Shown here one piece after another: positions 1 to 9,998 of a DNA stretch of 31,438 nt. The DNA comes from Diplocarpon mali (lineage: Eukaryota; Ascomycota; Leotiomycetes; Helotiales; Drepanopezizaceae). The stretch spans positions 1 through 31,438 of the forward strand of contig JAENRP010000353.1 in NCBI GenBank assembly GCA_024741835.1, read 5' to 3'. Numbering within the stretch: the first letter of the stretch is position 1; the number at the start of each line of letters is the position of its first letter. A model generated the notes under the pieces. It made no database searches and was not told the DNA's origin. It was given only the letters and a program-made list of their open reading frames with translations. The position numbers were made by a program, and so were the translations under genes.

Positions 1-1441
1 GGTTCAGTACTCTTTAAATGCTCTCGAACCATTCTTGTATTGGTGCGCGAAGGTGACGATTCGCGTTAGTAGCAGGGGGAGATGTATTTGTAGTAATATA
101 CCGTCTGGTCTCTTTAACCCAAAGGGAAAGACGCGCTAACAGCAGCGTGAAATGACGCAAATCACTTTAATTCTCCTTAATAAGAGAGGAAAATCTCAGT
201 AATCTCTCGAATACTCTTCGAAGCTTCTTAACAAGAGAGAAAAAAATTGAAGGAACTCGTTAGCATGTACTAGCAGATCGCAACAAGAGCTTTCTGCTAA
301 TTCATCTCTTTTGATCACCTAACTATCTGTGGTTGTGTATTCAACCATTGATCAGTGTTGGTTTCACAAGTGTGCGCACTGAATTGATTCTTCTGATTCT
401 TGTATTGTATTTTGTCGATGATCTAGAATATAGAAAGAGAGCGAGACTCGAGGTATATCCCTACGCGCTAGCCTGCGCGCTAAGTCACGTGCCAATCGAT
501 TCCCTAGTCACCTGACCACCTCCATGCCACTTATTCCTACAAAGAAGCTTCTAAAGGTCGATAGTAGATATATTAGTAAAAGTTACGGAAAGAAGGTTCA
601 CCCTTTTTCCTTAAAGCTATATATATATTGATATCCTACTGATTAAGTAGTAGGATCATATGACAACTTATCAGAGTGATGGCTATATCCCTTTCTCAAT
701 ACATATATATAATATAAGAAGTCGTCTTAGTTCAGCGTTAATAGAGCTTAAGTCTCTTTTATATTAAGGCGGGTAGTAGCTACTAATATCAATAGCTTAA
801 ATAAGTCTATTAAGTAAGTCGTTATATTCTTTAAATGAATCTAATAGCAAGGGCGCTACTATTCTTAAGAATTCTTCTAAGTCTTCTTAAGTTCATATAA
901 AGTAGTTTCTCAACGCAGAGGTCTTATATAAAGGTCTAGTACAAAGAGGCTTTAGGTAAGACGCGAATTAAAGATGCGTCTTATGAGGGTGCAGAAGGGT
1001 AGGACAAGATAGTCAAAGGTAGAAGAGGAAGCATATACCTATATTAATGTATTAAAACTGCAGATTGTCTTAAGGGGGTATATAATAAGGGAGACCGAGA
1101 TAAGGCTTACTTCAGTCTTTATATTAGGTCACCTAAAAAATGTTAGAAGCAAGGTAGCTGGTTAGTTATAAGAAGCAAGGTTGTATTTCTTAAAAGAGGT
1201 TGTGCTATAAAAAGTAATTATATACAGGTTAGGTTCATGCCTAAGGCGTCTGCTGACTGTTCCATACTAGTAGTCCACATCTTTTACTAACCAGATAGTG
1301 ATCGAATATCACGTGTTATAGAGAAGATCCCTGCAATACGCTAAGGTTTTTCTCGATATTCAGCTTCCATCATACAATTCCATCTATTATTCCGTCAAAC
1401 CCTCTCCCATCGCAATTCCTTCTTCTTTACAGACCTTTATA
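1..1441. other. AT-rich, gene-poor left flank, possibly an old RIP-mutated repeat
   Basis: No convincing gene is visible. From about 120 to 1250 the sequence is strongly enriched in TA steps and in runs such as tatata and cttaag, with stop codons in every frame. It contrasts with the balanced composition of the genes to the right. This is the look of repeat DNA degraded by repeat-induced point mutation (C to T), known from many Pezizomycotina. No terminal repeats, transposase or reverse transcriptase motif could be recognised, so element class is unknown. A short perfect inverted repeat (atcctact/agtaggat, 8-nt spacer) lies at 633-656. The last 100 bases (1340-1441) are pyrimidine-rich and probably the promoter and 5' leader of the EF-Tu gene. 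Confidence 0.4.
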
Positions 1442-2898
1442 ATGCCGGCGCTTGTGCGATCAATAGTTCCATTCCTGCGGACAGCTCGGTCTGCTCTTCA
1501 GCAGGGTAATTCCGCGAGCCCTCTGAATCACGCCCTGCTGCGTCAAAACGGAGGATCTTTGGTGCTCAATGCTGCGAGGTCATACGCGACTACTTTTGAG
1601 CGCACGAAACCCCATGTAAACATTGGTATTTGCTTCGATCCCTGTGTACTTTGAGAACTGCTAAGTAGAACAGGTACAATCGGACATGTTGATCACGGCA
1701 AGGTATGTAAGATAGAAGGCAAATGATACTGCGGAGCTTCGACTGATAATACGGAACTAAATAGACAACATTGACAGCGGCTATCACCAAGAGACAAGCC
1801 GAGAAGGGTCTCGCCAGCTTTCTGGACTATGGCTCCATCGACAAAGCTCCGGAAGAGCGAAAGCGAGGGATCACAATCTCAACAGCACACATCGAGTATT
1901 CGACCGAAGCCCGGCATTACTCGCATGTCGACTGCCCCGGTCACGCCGATTACATAAAGAATATGATTACAGGAGCCGCCAACATGGACGGAGCTGTGAT
2001 AGTCGTTGCCGCTTCCGATGGACAGATGCCCCAAACAAGAGAACATCTACTCCTCGCCAGACAAGTCGGTGTCCAAAAGATTGTCGTATTTGTCAACAAG
2101 GTTGATGCATTGGAGGATCCGGAGATGCTGGAGTTGGTTGAGATGGAGATGCGTGAGCTACTCACCACTTATGGCTTCGAAGGTGACGACACGCCGATTG
2201 TCCTCGGATCAGCACTTTGCGCCTTGGATGGTCGCAGACCCGAACTTGGAGAGCAGAAAATCGATGAGCTGATGGCTGCTGTCGACTCATGGATTCCCAC
2301 GCCCGTTCGCGATCTCGACAAGCCCTTCCTGATGTCCGTCGAAGATGTATTCTCCATTCCCGGCCGAGGAACTGTTGCATCCGGCCGTGTAGAGCGTGGT
2401 ACTCTGAAGAGAGATCAAGAAATCGAGCTCGTCGGCAAGGGAGACGTACCTGTCAAGACCAAGGTAACTGATATCGAGACCTTCAAGAAGTCCTGTGAGG
2501 AGTCACGCGCAGGTGACAACTCTGGCTTGCTTCTTCGAGGCGTCAAGCGTGAAGACGTCCGGCGTGGAATGGTCATCGTGCAGCCCGGCACCACCAAGGC
2601 GCATAAGCAGTTCCTGGTCTCCATGTACGTGTTGACCAAGGAGGAAGGAGGACGGCACACAGGTTTCCACGAGAATTACCGCCCGCAAATTTTCCTGCGT
2701 ACCGCCGATGAGGCAGCTGCGTTGTTCTGGCCTGAGGGAACTGAGGATGCGAGCTCGAAGATGGTAATGCCAGGTGATAACGTCGAGATGAGATGCGAGA
2801 TCCACCAGCCCGTCGCTGTGGAGGTTGGACAGCGGTTCAACGTTCGTGAGGGAGGCCGAACCGTGGCTACTGGATTGGTGACTCGTATCATCAAGTAG
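1442..2898 (+). CDS. TUF1: Mitochondrial elongation factor Tu
   Basis: Nuclear-encoded mitochondrial EF-Tu, the GTPase that delivers aminoacyl-tRNA to the mitoribosome. Model: exons 1442-1625, 1674-1702 and 1765-2898, giving 448 aa; all phases close. Residues 1 to about 50 are rich in Arg, Ser and Ala with few acidic residues and end near RSYAT, which fits a matrix-targeting presequence. The GTPase motifs are complete: G1 GHVDHGKT (65-72), G2 RGIT (105-108), G3 DCPGH (127-131), G4 NKVD (182-185) and G5 SAL (220-222). Domains 2 and 3 follow, with the usual EF-Tu C-terminus ending TGLVTRIIK. Length agrees with fungal orthologues of about 440 aa. Exon 2 is only 29 nt and intron 2 falls exactly between the P-loop Lys and Thr codons. 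The CT-rich leader ends with cctttataATG. It converges with the bestrophin gene. Confidence 0.97.
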
Positions 2899-3607
2899 GC
2901 TTTCTACTCAAGATTGAACCAAAATGGGACAATGTGCGAAAGAATTGGGAGGGAGGGGAAGCCTGGCATTTCGGAGCCGGCTAGCTACATTGTATAACTT
3001 TGCTTCACAGCGGATTGGGCGGCATGGGTACGGCTGTTCATGGGGAAAAGGAGTTCCTCGTACCGATGTTCCAATACTCGCTACTGTAAGTTGTGGCGCA
3101 CTCTCACCATTTCTCCTCTCTTCTAGCTATGTCTTGTATGTACCATAGAAGGCGTTGATGTGGCGAATATAAAGAATGCCTTGTACAGAGTCCAGTGAAT
3201 CCACTCCATGTTATGTGCTGTCGCCTCTTGTGCTATCGTCTGTTTTTCCGGGCACGTTTAATGTTTAGTATCAAGTGTGCAACTTGGAAGCCGAGTCTCT
3301 CAAATTTCCACCCGTCATATCGGATATTTTCACTGTTATATTTGCTCAAGCATTATATGATGTACACTAGCCTTGGGATACAGACAGCGGCCGAGTCTGC
3401 ATACAGTGGTGCAGTACCAAGTCATTTCGCTGTAGCTCAAACTCCATTCATATGCCATAAAAAAATTTGTTCAATCTATTTTCCTCATACCTGCCAAGCG
3501 CTATCGATACAATATTCACAAATTCATGGCAAGAAAAACCAACCCCCTCGGTTCCGCTCAAATGCATCAAAATTTCTTCATACTCTGATGCACTATTTCA
3601 TGCCATG
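2899..3607. other. Convergent intergenic region, 3' UTRs
   Basis: The region between the stop codons of EF-Tu (+) and the bestrophin gene (-). It probably holds both 3' untranslated regions. A 173-codon open frame on + from 3195 runs into the antisense of the bestrophin C-terminus; its composition is unlike a protein and it was not called. Nothing else is recognised. Confidence 0.6.
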
Positions 3608-5302
3608 TTACCCGAAATACGTACTTCCACTGGGACTCCTCATCGGGCTAACAGCCGACACCCTTGACGTTCGAGAGCTCGTTGGTTTTATTTCCCCGGG
3701 GTCATCATCCGTGTAGGAGCTGCCCCTCCTGTCCCCTCTGGCATCGGTTTCGGTTACGAGGAATCGAACCTTGCTGCTGCTTGCTATTCCCGCACCATCT
3801 TCCGAGCAGGGAAAGGAGGAGTTGATGGGGTACTCACCGCTGTCATCTGAGCGCGGTGTATCGAGCGGGCCGCCGACTCGGGGCCGGAAGATGCCTGCGT
3901 TGCCTTCGCCTTGAGTTTGCCCTGCTGATGTTAAGAAGTGAAGGGCGTGCAGCTTGAGGATGGAAGGTACGCACAGGCTGTAAGCATGACTTCGACCTCC
4001 TTGCGGGCGTCTTCGACAATATCGCCCATATTAATGTCGATCTTCTCAACGCCAAAAGGGTCTTCATACGTCTGAGCTATACCTTCAATTCCGTATCTTT
4101 TCGCTGTGTGTTAGCTTGTACATTCGGGGATGCACGAGTGGAAGTGCATGAGAGAGACTTACAGAGTAAAAGCTACGAATGCTACTAGCGGGACGGCCCA
4201 CCAATCCATTTCTGAAGCCATAGCAAATGGTAGAATCCCACAGAATAGGGCGAGAGTCTGCTTATGATGGATTCTTGGTTATTTCAGCACCTCTGTTTTG
4301 GTAAGAGGAGAGGAAGGAAACCCACAGGTGGGCGACTGGAATCGGGACTAGACGAATAACTTCCATGCTTCCATACGCAGAGGTCAAAGCATTCAAGGAA
4401 GAAAGCATGGAAGAAGATGCTGCGTTGTGGAACCACTCCCTACAGAACCAAGTCAAAACTTCGGTTCTTTGGACGTCAGAAGTAAGATCCTACCTTTTCA
4501 CACCTGTTGAGATGAATTTCTCGATAAACGTTGACAACTCCAAGGTCAAACCGAGACCTCTATGTTCGTAGCCCTTCAACCCAGGCGGCAGTAGATCTCT
4601 GTACTCATCTCCGGTACTTTCCTGCCCATCAGGTCCCAACATGGTCCCCGGGCTCAACGCCACACCCCATTCAGCCCTCAAATGATTCTTAATGGTATAC
4701 AACATTGCTATGAGAATTTTTACCGTCTCAATAGTCTTCAATTCGTCTGCCTTCGAAAGCGGAACATCCGCTCCACCTGTTAATTTCTCGGGTGTAGCCG
4801 GATCCTTTGACAAACGTCCGTTTCTAGGTGAAAAGCAGTCGTTGGAGAAGGAAGGGTGCAGGCCAGTGATTGAAGGAGCGGGTACCAAGACTAGAATTTG
4901 TCTCGACAAGACGCGGATCGCAGTCGTTACTGTTGCCAGGTGACATCTCCCGTTCCAGAAGCGGGAGTAAGCTGTTTGGTTGCGAAATACGAGCATGAGA
5001 CCGACAACTATGGAAAGAGAAGGGATCTAGAGGACTGCTAGTATGATTTGATGTTTAGGGAGGGGAGGGGAAGAGAAACAAGCCTGGTGCAAACTTACGA
5101 TACTGCTTGGAAGATTGAAATCTCTGTTGATATGTTGATTTACGTAGACGACGAAAGCTGCTAATACTGAATGTACGAAAACTGGAAAGAGAATGGCTAG
5201 AGGCAGGATCGTTAGAAGTATTCGTCGTAGGTTTGATAGGGGGATATACTGCCATGGATTGAGCCTTTCCAGAATCTGAGAACGAGAGGCCATCTGTTTC
5301 AT
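3608..5302 (-). CDS. Bestrophin / UPF0187-family anion channel
   Basis: Model on the minus strand, 7 exons: 5302-5099, 5026-4494, 4439-4326, 4273-4163, 4096-3975, 3924-3838, 3783-3608; 448 aa and every junction keeps phase. Family signatures: NPWQYIPLSNLRR (16-28) before a hydrophobic segment about 30-55; NQHINRDFNLPSSI; FRNQTAYSRFWNGR (82-95), the fungal/bacterial bestrophin hallmark; a helix ending RLVPIPVAHLIHHKQ (275-289); a hydrophobic helix ILPFAMASEMDWWAVPLVAF; and YGIEGIAQTYEDPFG (322-336), equivalent to the acidic region after the last helix in bestrophins. Residues about 362-448 are polar and probably disordered. Known family members are chloride or other anion channels; membrane location (plasma, vacuole or other) cannot be read. 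Several acceptors are AAG, one donor is GTGGGT. The start at 5302 is the first Met of the frame; Met4 is an alternative. Confidence 0.93.
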
Positions 5303-6243
5303 CGTCAGAATTTGTTTCTGATCTGTGACTGCAAATATAATAAAGGAAGGGAACTCATACCGTCGATCCTTCTTTCTGGAGCTGTTTGCTAATGGGCTAA
5401 AACATTTTGTCAGCTCGTGAAGACTTGGTGGGGAGCCAACACAGTGGCTTCGGATTCATGCATTGCTCTTGGTAACATAGAGTGCACGGGTTTTAGGAAT
5501 GCTCTGAATCTAATCAGGTAGTACTTGGAGATACCCACTATGTTGTCTGCCGCCTTCTCGTAGTATCTGTCACAAAACTCCTTGGGAGTAATGACACACG
5601 AGGTGAGAACGAGATAGGCATTTAGAAATATCCAAACTGCTGGATCTTTACCTCTGTGGCTTGTGTTGATGTATTGTTGTTGTTGTAGCCGCGGACGATG
5701 CTGTTTCTAGTTTCTCGAAAAGTAATCGTAGCATTGCATGGCTAAGGCCTAGGATAGTGCGTGCCGAAGCAAGCGTGACCTGATTGGCGTTGCATAATGT
5801 TGACACTGTTCTGCACAAATAAATGCATGGTCACGGTAGCTTTGCGTGGCAATACAAGACATTACTCGTACGGCTACTAGGAACTTTGATTTTTGGGCCT
5901 TCGTAAAACGTATCGGTTTCAAGAGATGAGATCTATAATTACAACCAAGGACGCAGCCTGGAAGTCCTCCCAAATTATACCCCATTCCTATACATTCAAC
6001 TTACAACCGATTCTATCCGTTTAATCCCCTGCAGTCTGAAGTGTTAGCTATGGTGCCCGCTGAATCCGCGATAAGTTTGAGGCGTGCTGAGGTGCTCAGA
6101 ATGTGTAACAAATTGTGAAGTCGACATCGGCCGGAGCCATCCGTATTTGAAGTATTTCAGAGTTTGTGTCATCATAGCAAAGTGAAATAAGAGAAAGAAG
6201 ATATGTCAGCTTACATTGCATACCCCATGTTCTGCACCGAATA
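5303..6243. other. Intergenic region between bestrophin and TOM22 genes
   Basis: Contains the 5' flank of the bestrophin gene and the 3' flank of TOM22 (both transcribed leftwards). A 78-codon open frame on the minus strand (5749-5985) has no recognisable features. A short tgt/ttg-rich stretch lies near 5665-5690. No RNA gene or repeat is recognised. Confidence 0.5.
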
Positions 6244-6801
6244 CTACAGCGCTGTCTCCGATTGCTGGGCACCCAACTGGGCATTCAAAGCACCACCAGA
6301 GCTAGAGAGAAGCTATTCAAATGGTTAGAACAATTGTAACGTGCGTAGAAATTCTGAGCCGACATTTTCACCTGCTTCCCGCATCCTCATTTCATTTTCC
6401 ATCTCAATCACCTGTTGCTCGTCCGCGACAGCCAGCGCCCACGGAACACCCAGCAATAGTGCACTCGTGCTTATAACCCACAGTGTATGTCCACCAAAAA
6501 GAAGACCAGACTTGATCCAGCCTGTAGTCGTATCAATTTTGTTAGAGATGTATGAGCGGGTAGTCGGAGGGACTATATCTCTTAGGGCAAGGAGACGGTC
6601 CGCGAGGGTTTCTTCGTCAGCAATATTGTCCTCATCGTCGGTAGATATCTCAGAATCTGGAGCAGGTATTAGAAGACAGTTGGGAGATGAATTTTAGGCG
6701 ATCAACGAACCAGTGTCGGTGTAATAGTCGTCCTCGTTATCAGATGGGCCAGCTTGCTTGGTCTCGAAGGACTCATCCTCGACCTCTATTAATTCGACCA
6801 T
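6244..6801 (-). CDS. TOM22: Mitochondrial import receptor subunit Tom22
   Basis: Central receptor and organiser of the outer-membrane TOM translocase. Best model: exons 6801-6711, 6656-6364 and 6312-6244, giving 150 aa (yeast and Neurospora proteins are about 150). The N-terminal cytosolic part is strongly acidic (VEDESFE, DNEDDYY, STDDEDNIADEE), as expected for presequence binding. Then come ETLADRLLALRDIVPPTTR (46-64), the fungal Tom22 signature, and a single membrane anchor about 83-108 (LWVISTSALLLGVPWALAVA) with its internal Pro. The last 22 residues (LLSSSGGALNAQLGAQQSE plus TAL) form the intermembrane-space tail. The second intron ends after a clean branch point (ttctaac, acceptor gaatag); its donor is uncertain: gtcggc keeps phase, while the nearby gtgaaa would give a short tail ending in EAASL. 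The first intron donor is gttcgt. Confidence 0.92.
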
Positions 6802-7429
6802 CTTGATGAATGCAGTGTAATGTGAACAAGTTTTTTTCAAAAAGTTGGTGGTGGAACCTGGTGTTCTTGGAAGAGTAGGTGACGGAATCTAGGGCATGTA
6901 TAGACATTGAATTCCCTAGCTTTTCGGGTAACATTTTTTCGGTTCCACCCCTGCCAAACAATTAATTAGCATCACATGACTTGGCGATCTGGTTGTACCT
7001 ACCTATACGTTAGATACCTTTGGCAACTTCCCCTTCCCCACATGTCTGCTATCTATGCCCACCGACCTTCGGTCAAGCTTATACGATCTGCTTGATCTGG
7101 ATAAATTGCCTAAAAGCCCATTTTTTCTAATGTGATATGTATGAAGGCTGATTGTTCAAAGCACTACGCAATCGACACATACCCACAAATACCGTGAGAT
7201 CCACAATGGCAAACCTTCACCCTATTGTCATTCCTCCTATGTAGCATAACGTCAAGTCGATCAAGTCCACATGCTCTGACTAAGGTCTTTAAAAGGGCGG
7301 ATATCTCTACAATCCTCATGCTGAGAAATTGATACCGCCCAAGAATGCCAAAGCCGGAGCACGGCCCATGCAGAAGAAACCGGTGGTATACTAGAAAGCA
7401 CATTGCGCGTATCGAGGATTAAACCAGGC
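6802..7429. other. TOM22 upstream region
   Basis: 5' flank of TOM22 (leftward) and unassigned DNA. Two short open frames on the minus strand (7164-7403, 7261-7470) show no domain and overlap each other. No promoter motif could be named with confidence. Confidence 0.5.
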
Positions 7430-9080
7430 TGGAGCAGTTGCAGACCTGCAAGTCCGACTTCGAGAAGCACAAAAGAAGCTACTCCCAGAGCTTCAGGCGT
7501 CTGAGACGAAATTGAGTAGGGAGTTCAGGAGAAACAACGAGGCTGCGAGGAATGAAAACTGGAAATTCCTCAAGGCGATCGCACAGAAAGCGAACGAGAA
7601 TCCACAGAGAAAGCTTGCCGGCCGGTAAACTTGGATGTTGTGGTCCTGAAGATAGGGATCAACGAGGAATCTGCCACTGTGAATGCTGCTGAGGCTATGG
7701 GGCTAGAATTCGAATCGATTCACGCCCCTTGGACTAATAACAAGAGGCCATGTTCGGATCGAGGGGTCACAATTTGACGCTCGCGAGACTGTGTTTGGAA
7801 CCAGATGCAAGAGACTGAGCGGGAAGCCAGGAGATCTAGACATGAATTTCCAACAGGCCTGACGAGACGTCAACCCAAAAACACTGTTAAGCCGGCGGTG
7901 CCAAAGGTAACTACTCTTAAGAAAGACGCAAGATCTGCTTCCATGAAGCCCGAAAGATCGAAGCCCTCTGTCTTTAAGAATGTGCTTAAAATTAATCCCA
8001 CCTCCAAGCCGGCCGCACCGAAAACCTCTACTACCCCCCCCCCAGGAAGGAAGGTAAAGATATACATGTTCCCAGGGTCAAGCAAGAAGCGAAAGCTTCG
8101 GCTTCAGTAAATACAGCCTTCAAGCCAGAAGGATCTCAGAGGTATCAGACCGCGTTTCCAGAAAATGGCCACACTTCAGCTCGCATTAACAGCGAATCCT
8201 CGACCCTTACCATAGGTACTGAAAACCCACGGGATGTGACAGGCTCATAAGAAACCAATTGACAAGCTATCGAAGAGCAATGGGGATGTGTATATTCATA
8301 TCTTCTGATATTGGACTTGCATCTTGAGACCATGAATTTCCAACGTCAAATCTTCGGTGTCTTTAAATTCCTCATAATATCTAGTATCATGGGATCCGAA
8401 AAGCCAGTCCCTGTTTCCAGAACCAGAAAAAAAGCCGAGCCACCGAAGAAGCGGACAACGGATGATTCAGATGAATAAGGGGATACATCGATGGACGTGC
8501 ATCCTCAATTACAAGAAGACGATGAGGGTGGCTATTCAGAGAACATTCTCTCCAAGGGAATCAGCGACAAGCCTACAGCTCGGAGACCAGTATGGCGGTA
8601 CTGATGGCGGGGCGCTGAAGAAGAAACCAGTGAAATCAAGCTTGACTCAGATAAAGCAATCCTTTCGATAGCCTTCAGCCACGAGGGGAATCATCTGTCT
8701 GGATCATCCGCTTGCGGCTATCAAAGAGAATTTTATTCTGAGGGGGTCAAGATTCGTTTTGAGCCATATGATGTTCGTCTTGGACCGAAAGCACAGTGGG
8801 TAAACCATTCCGAGGCCGCATACGAACATGCTTGTCGTTCCGGATGGGAAGGCACGGGGTGCTGAGCATGGGCTATAAGCGGTCTCCTTGGTAAAAATAG
8901 GCAGATTGGACTTGTCATTGACACTTGGATTGAGTGTTTTCGGGGACCATGCTTGGGAACGTTGGCAAATTTGGCTGTCTGAGTCGGCATTTCGTTCTTC
9001 GGCTCAGGCTATCTTGATCGTTTCTTTTGTCAGATGGTCGTATGTATCCAATCTCCCGGATATTCTTCAGAAGTAGATTT
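7430..9080 (+). pseudogene. Decayed coding-like locus of unknown identity
   Basis: A series of protein-like open segments on the plus strand follow one another in different frames with stops between them. About 7445-7627 reads as a charged helix (LREAQKKLLPELQASETKLS, then EFRRNNEAARNENWKFLKAI). 7628-7778 reads LDVVVLKIGINEESATVNAA. 7805-8110 is a Lys/Pro/Ser-rich 101-codon frame from ATG. After a run of ten C (8034-8043) a one-base shift gives a longer continuation to about 8250 (VKQEAKASASVNTAFKPEGS). 8332-8478 is a frame ending in PKKRTTDDSDE. 8480-8604, 8610-8745 and 8730-8865 give further acidic or mixed segments (for example SEGVKIRFEPYDVRLGPKAQ). No family is recognised. Either a dead gene or a genuine multi-exon gene with sequence errors; the former is favoured because shifts are numerous. 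Confidence 0.35.
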
Positions 9081-9998
9081 TGAGGGGTAGCCTCCACAGA
9101 CTTCTCCCATCTGCAGTCTATGCGAGTATTTGTCGCACGAATTCTGATGAAGAAACAAAAGGAATGAAGTCGGGTCAGGAGAACCCATTGGAAGAGTGCC
9201 AGCATCCGTACCCCGGATTTTTCGCAGTGTTTCAAGCCCTTAACCCTTGCAGCCGCGGTATCCATTTACCATATATAGTTAACATAGGAAGTCTATCGGT
9301 ACAAAGTCGATTGCTGCCGGATAACGGGGCTTGCGATGTCATCAAAGTCCAGAAGCTCATGATTATCTTCCCATATATTGACCTGCATTAGAGGACGAGA
9401 TCTGTGCGCTTTGCATGAGGACGAGCGGCCATAGCGGTGACACGGCTCGAGCCTTGCAGCCTCTATGAGAATGACATTGGCGCATGATTTGCCCAACCCA
9501 GTATGCTACAGCTATTGATTGTTGTAGTCCGTGGTCACTTGCATTGTGCCTTCGCTGTATTTCCGACAGCGTCGGCGTCAATAAGAAATGTTCTCACCCA
9601 TACACTTTCTCGGCTGAGTAATAAATGGAGCAGACTCGGCGCTAGAGCTCGTCGAGACAATCCTTTTCCAGACCTGCAGGGGATTGAGACATAAATCTAC
9701 ACTGGAACATCTTCAGCGCGTCTGTTGGAGACCAGACGACGAAACGTGCCGAATCCAATTCACAATCCGACGGCATTCCTTCCTTCGCACTTCTTCTACA
9801 AGTATCGTTTCTTTTTCACGAGGGTTGGTCTACTTCGAGAGCAGTCTGCCGGCGGCAGAAGAGCTGGACCAGCGTCGCCATATCAATGTTCCAGCTCAGC
9901 CTACCACTTAAAGCGATTCCAAAGATACTAGCAGCGCCAAAATCGGAATTAAACGGATCCTGATTCCACGGTAGAAGGAGAATACATTTGCAGGGGCC
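9081..9998. other. Upstream region of the ADF-H gene
   Basis: Probable promoter and 5' leader of the plus-strand gene starting at 9999. Overlapping short open frames on both strands have no recognisable domain. No TATA-like element near the start was convincing. Confidence 0.45.

Noticed and set aside
3195..3716. 173-codon open frame on the plus strand
   Set aside because: Its 3' part is antisense to the last bestrophin exon, and the rest has no domain or conserved motif and an unlikely composition.
3755..3780. tRNA T-arm-like sequence (minus strand ggttcgattcctcg)
   Set aside because: It lies inside the last bestrophin exon and no acceptor stem, D-arm or anticodon arm can be paired around it.
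5329..5360. Possible 32-nt intron (gtatgag...tttgcag) in the bestrophin 5' leader
   Set aside because: Too short for a normal fungal intron, and the upstream sequence contains a stop in frame, so it would not change the protein.
6341..6697. 118-codon plus-strand frame
   Set aside because: Lies antisense to TOM22 exon 2, whose protein is clearly recognised.
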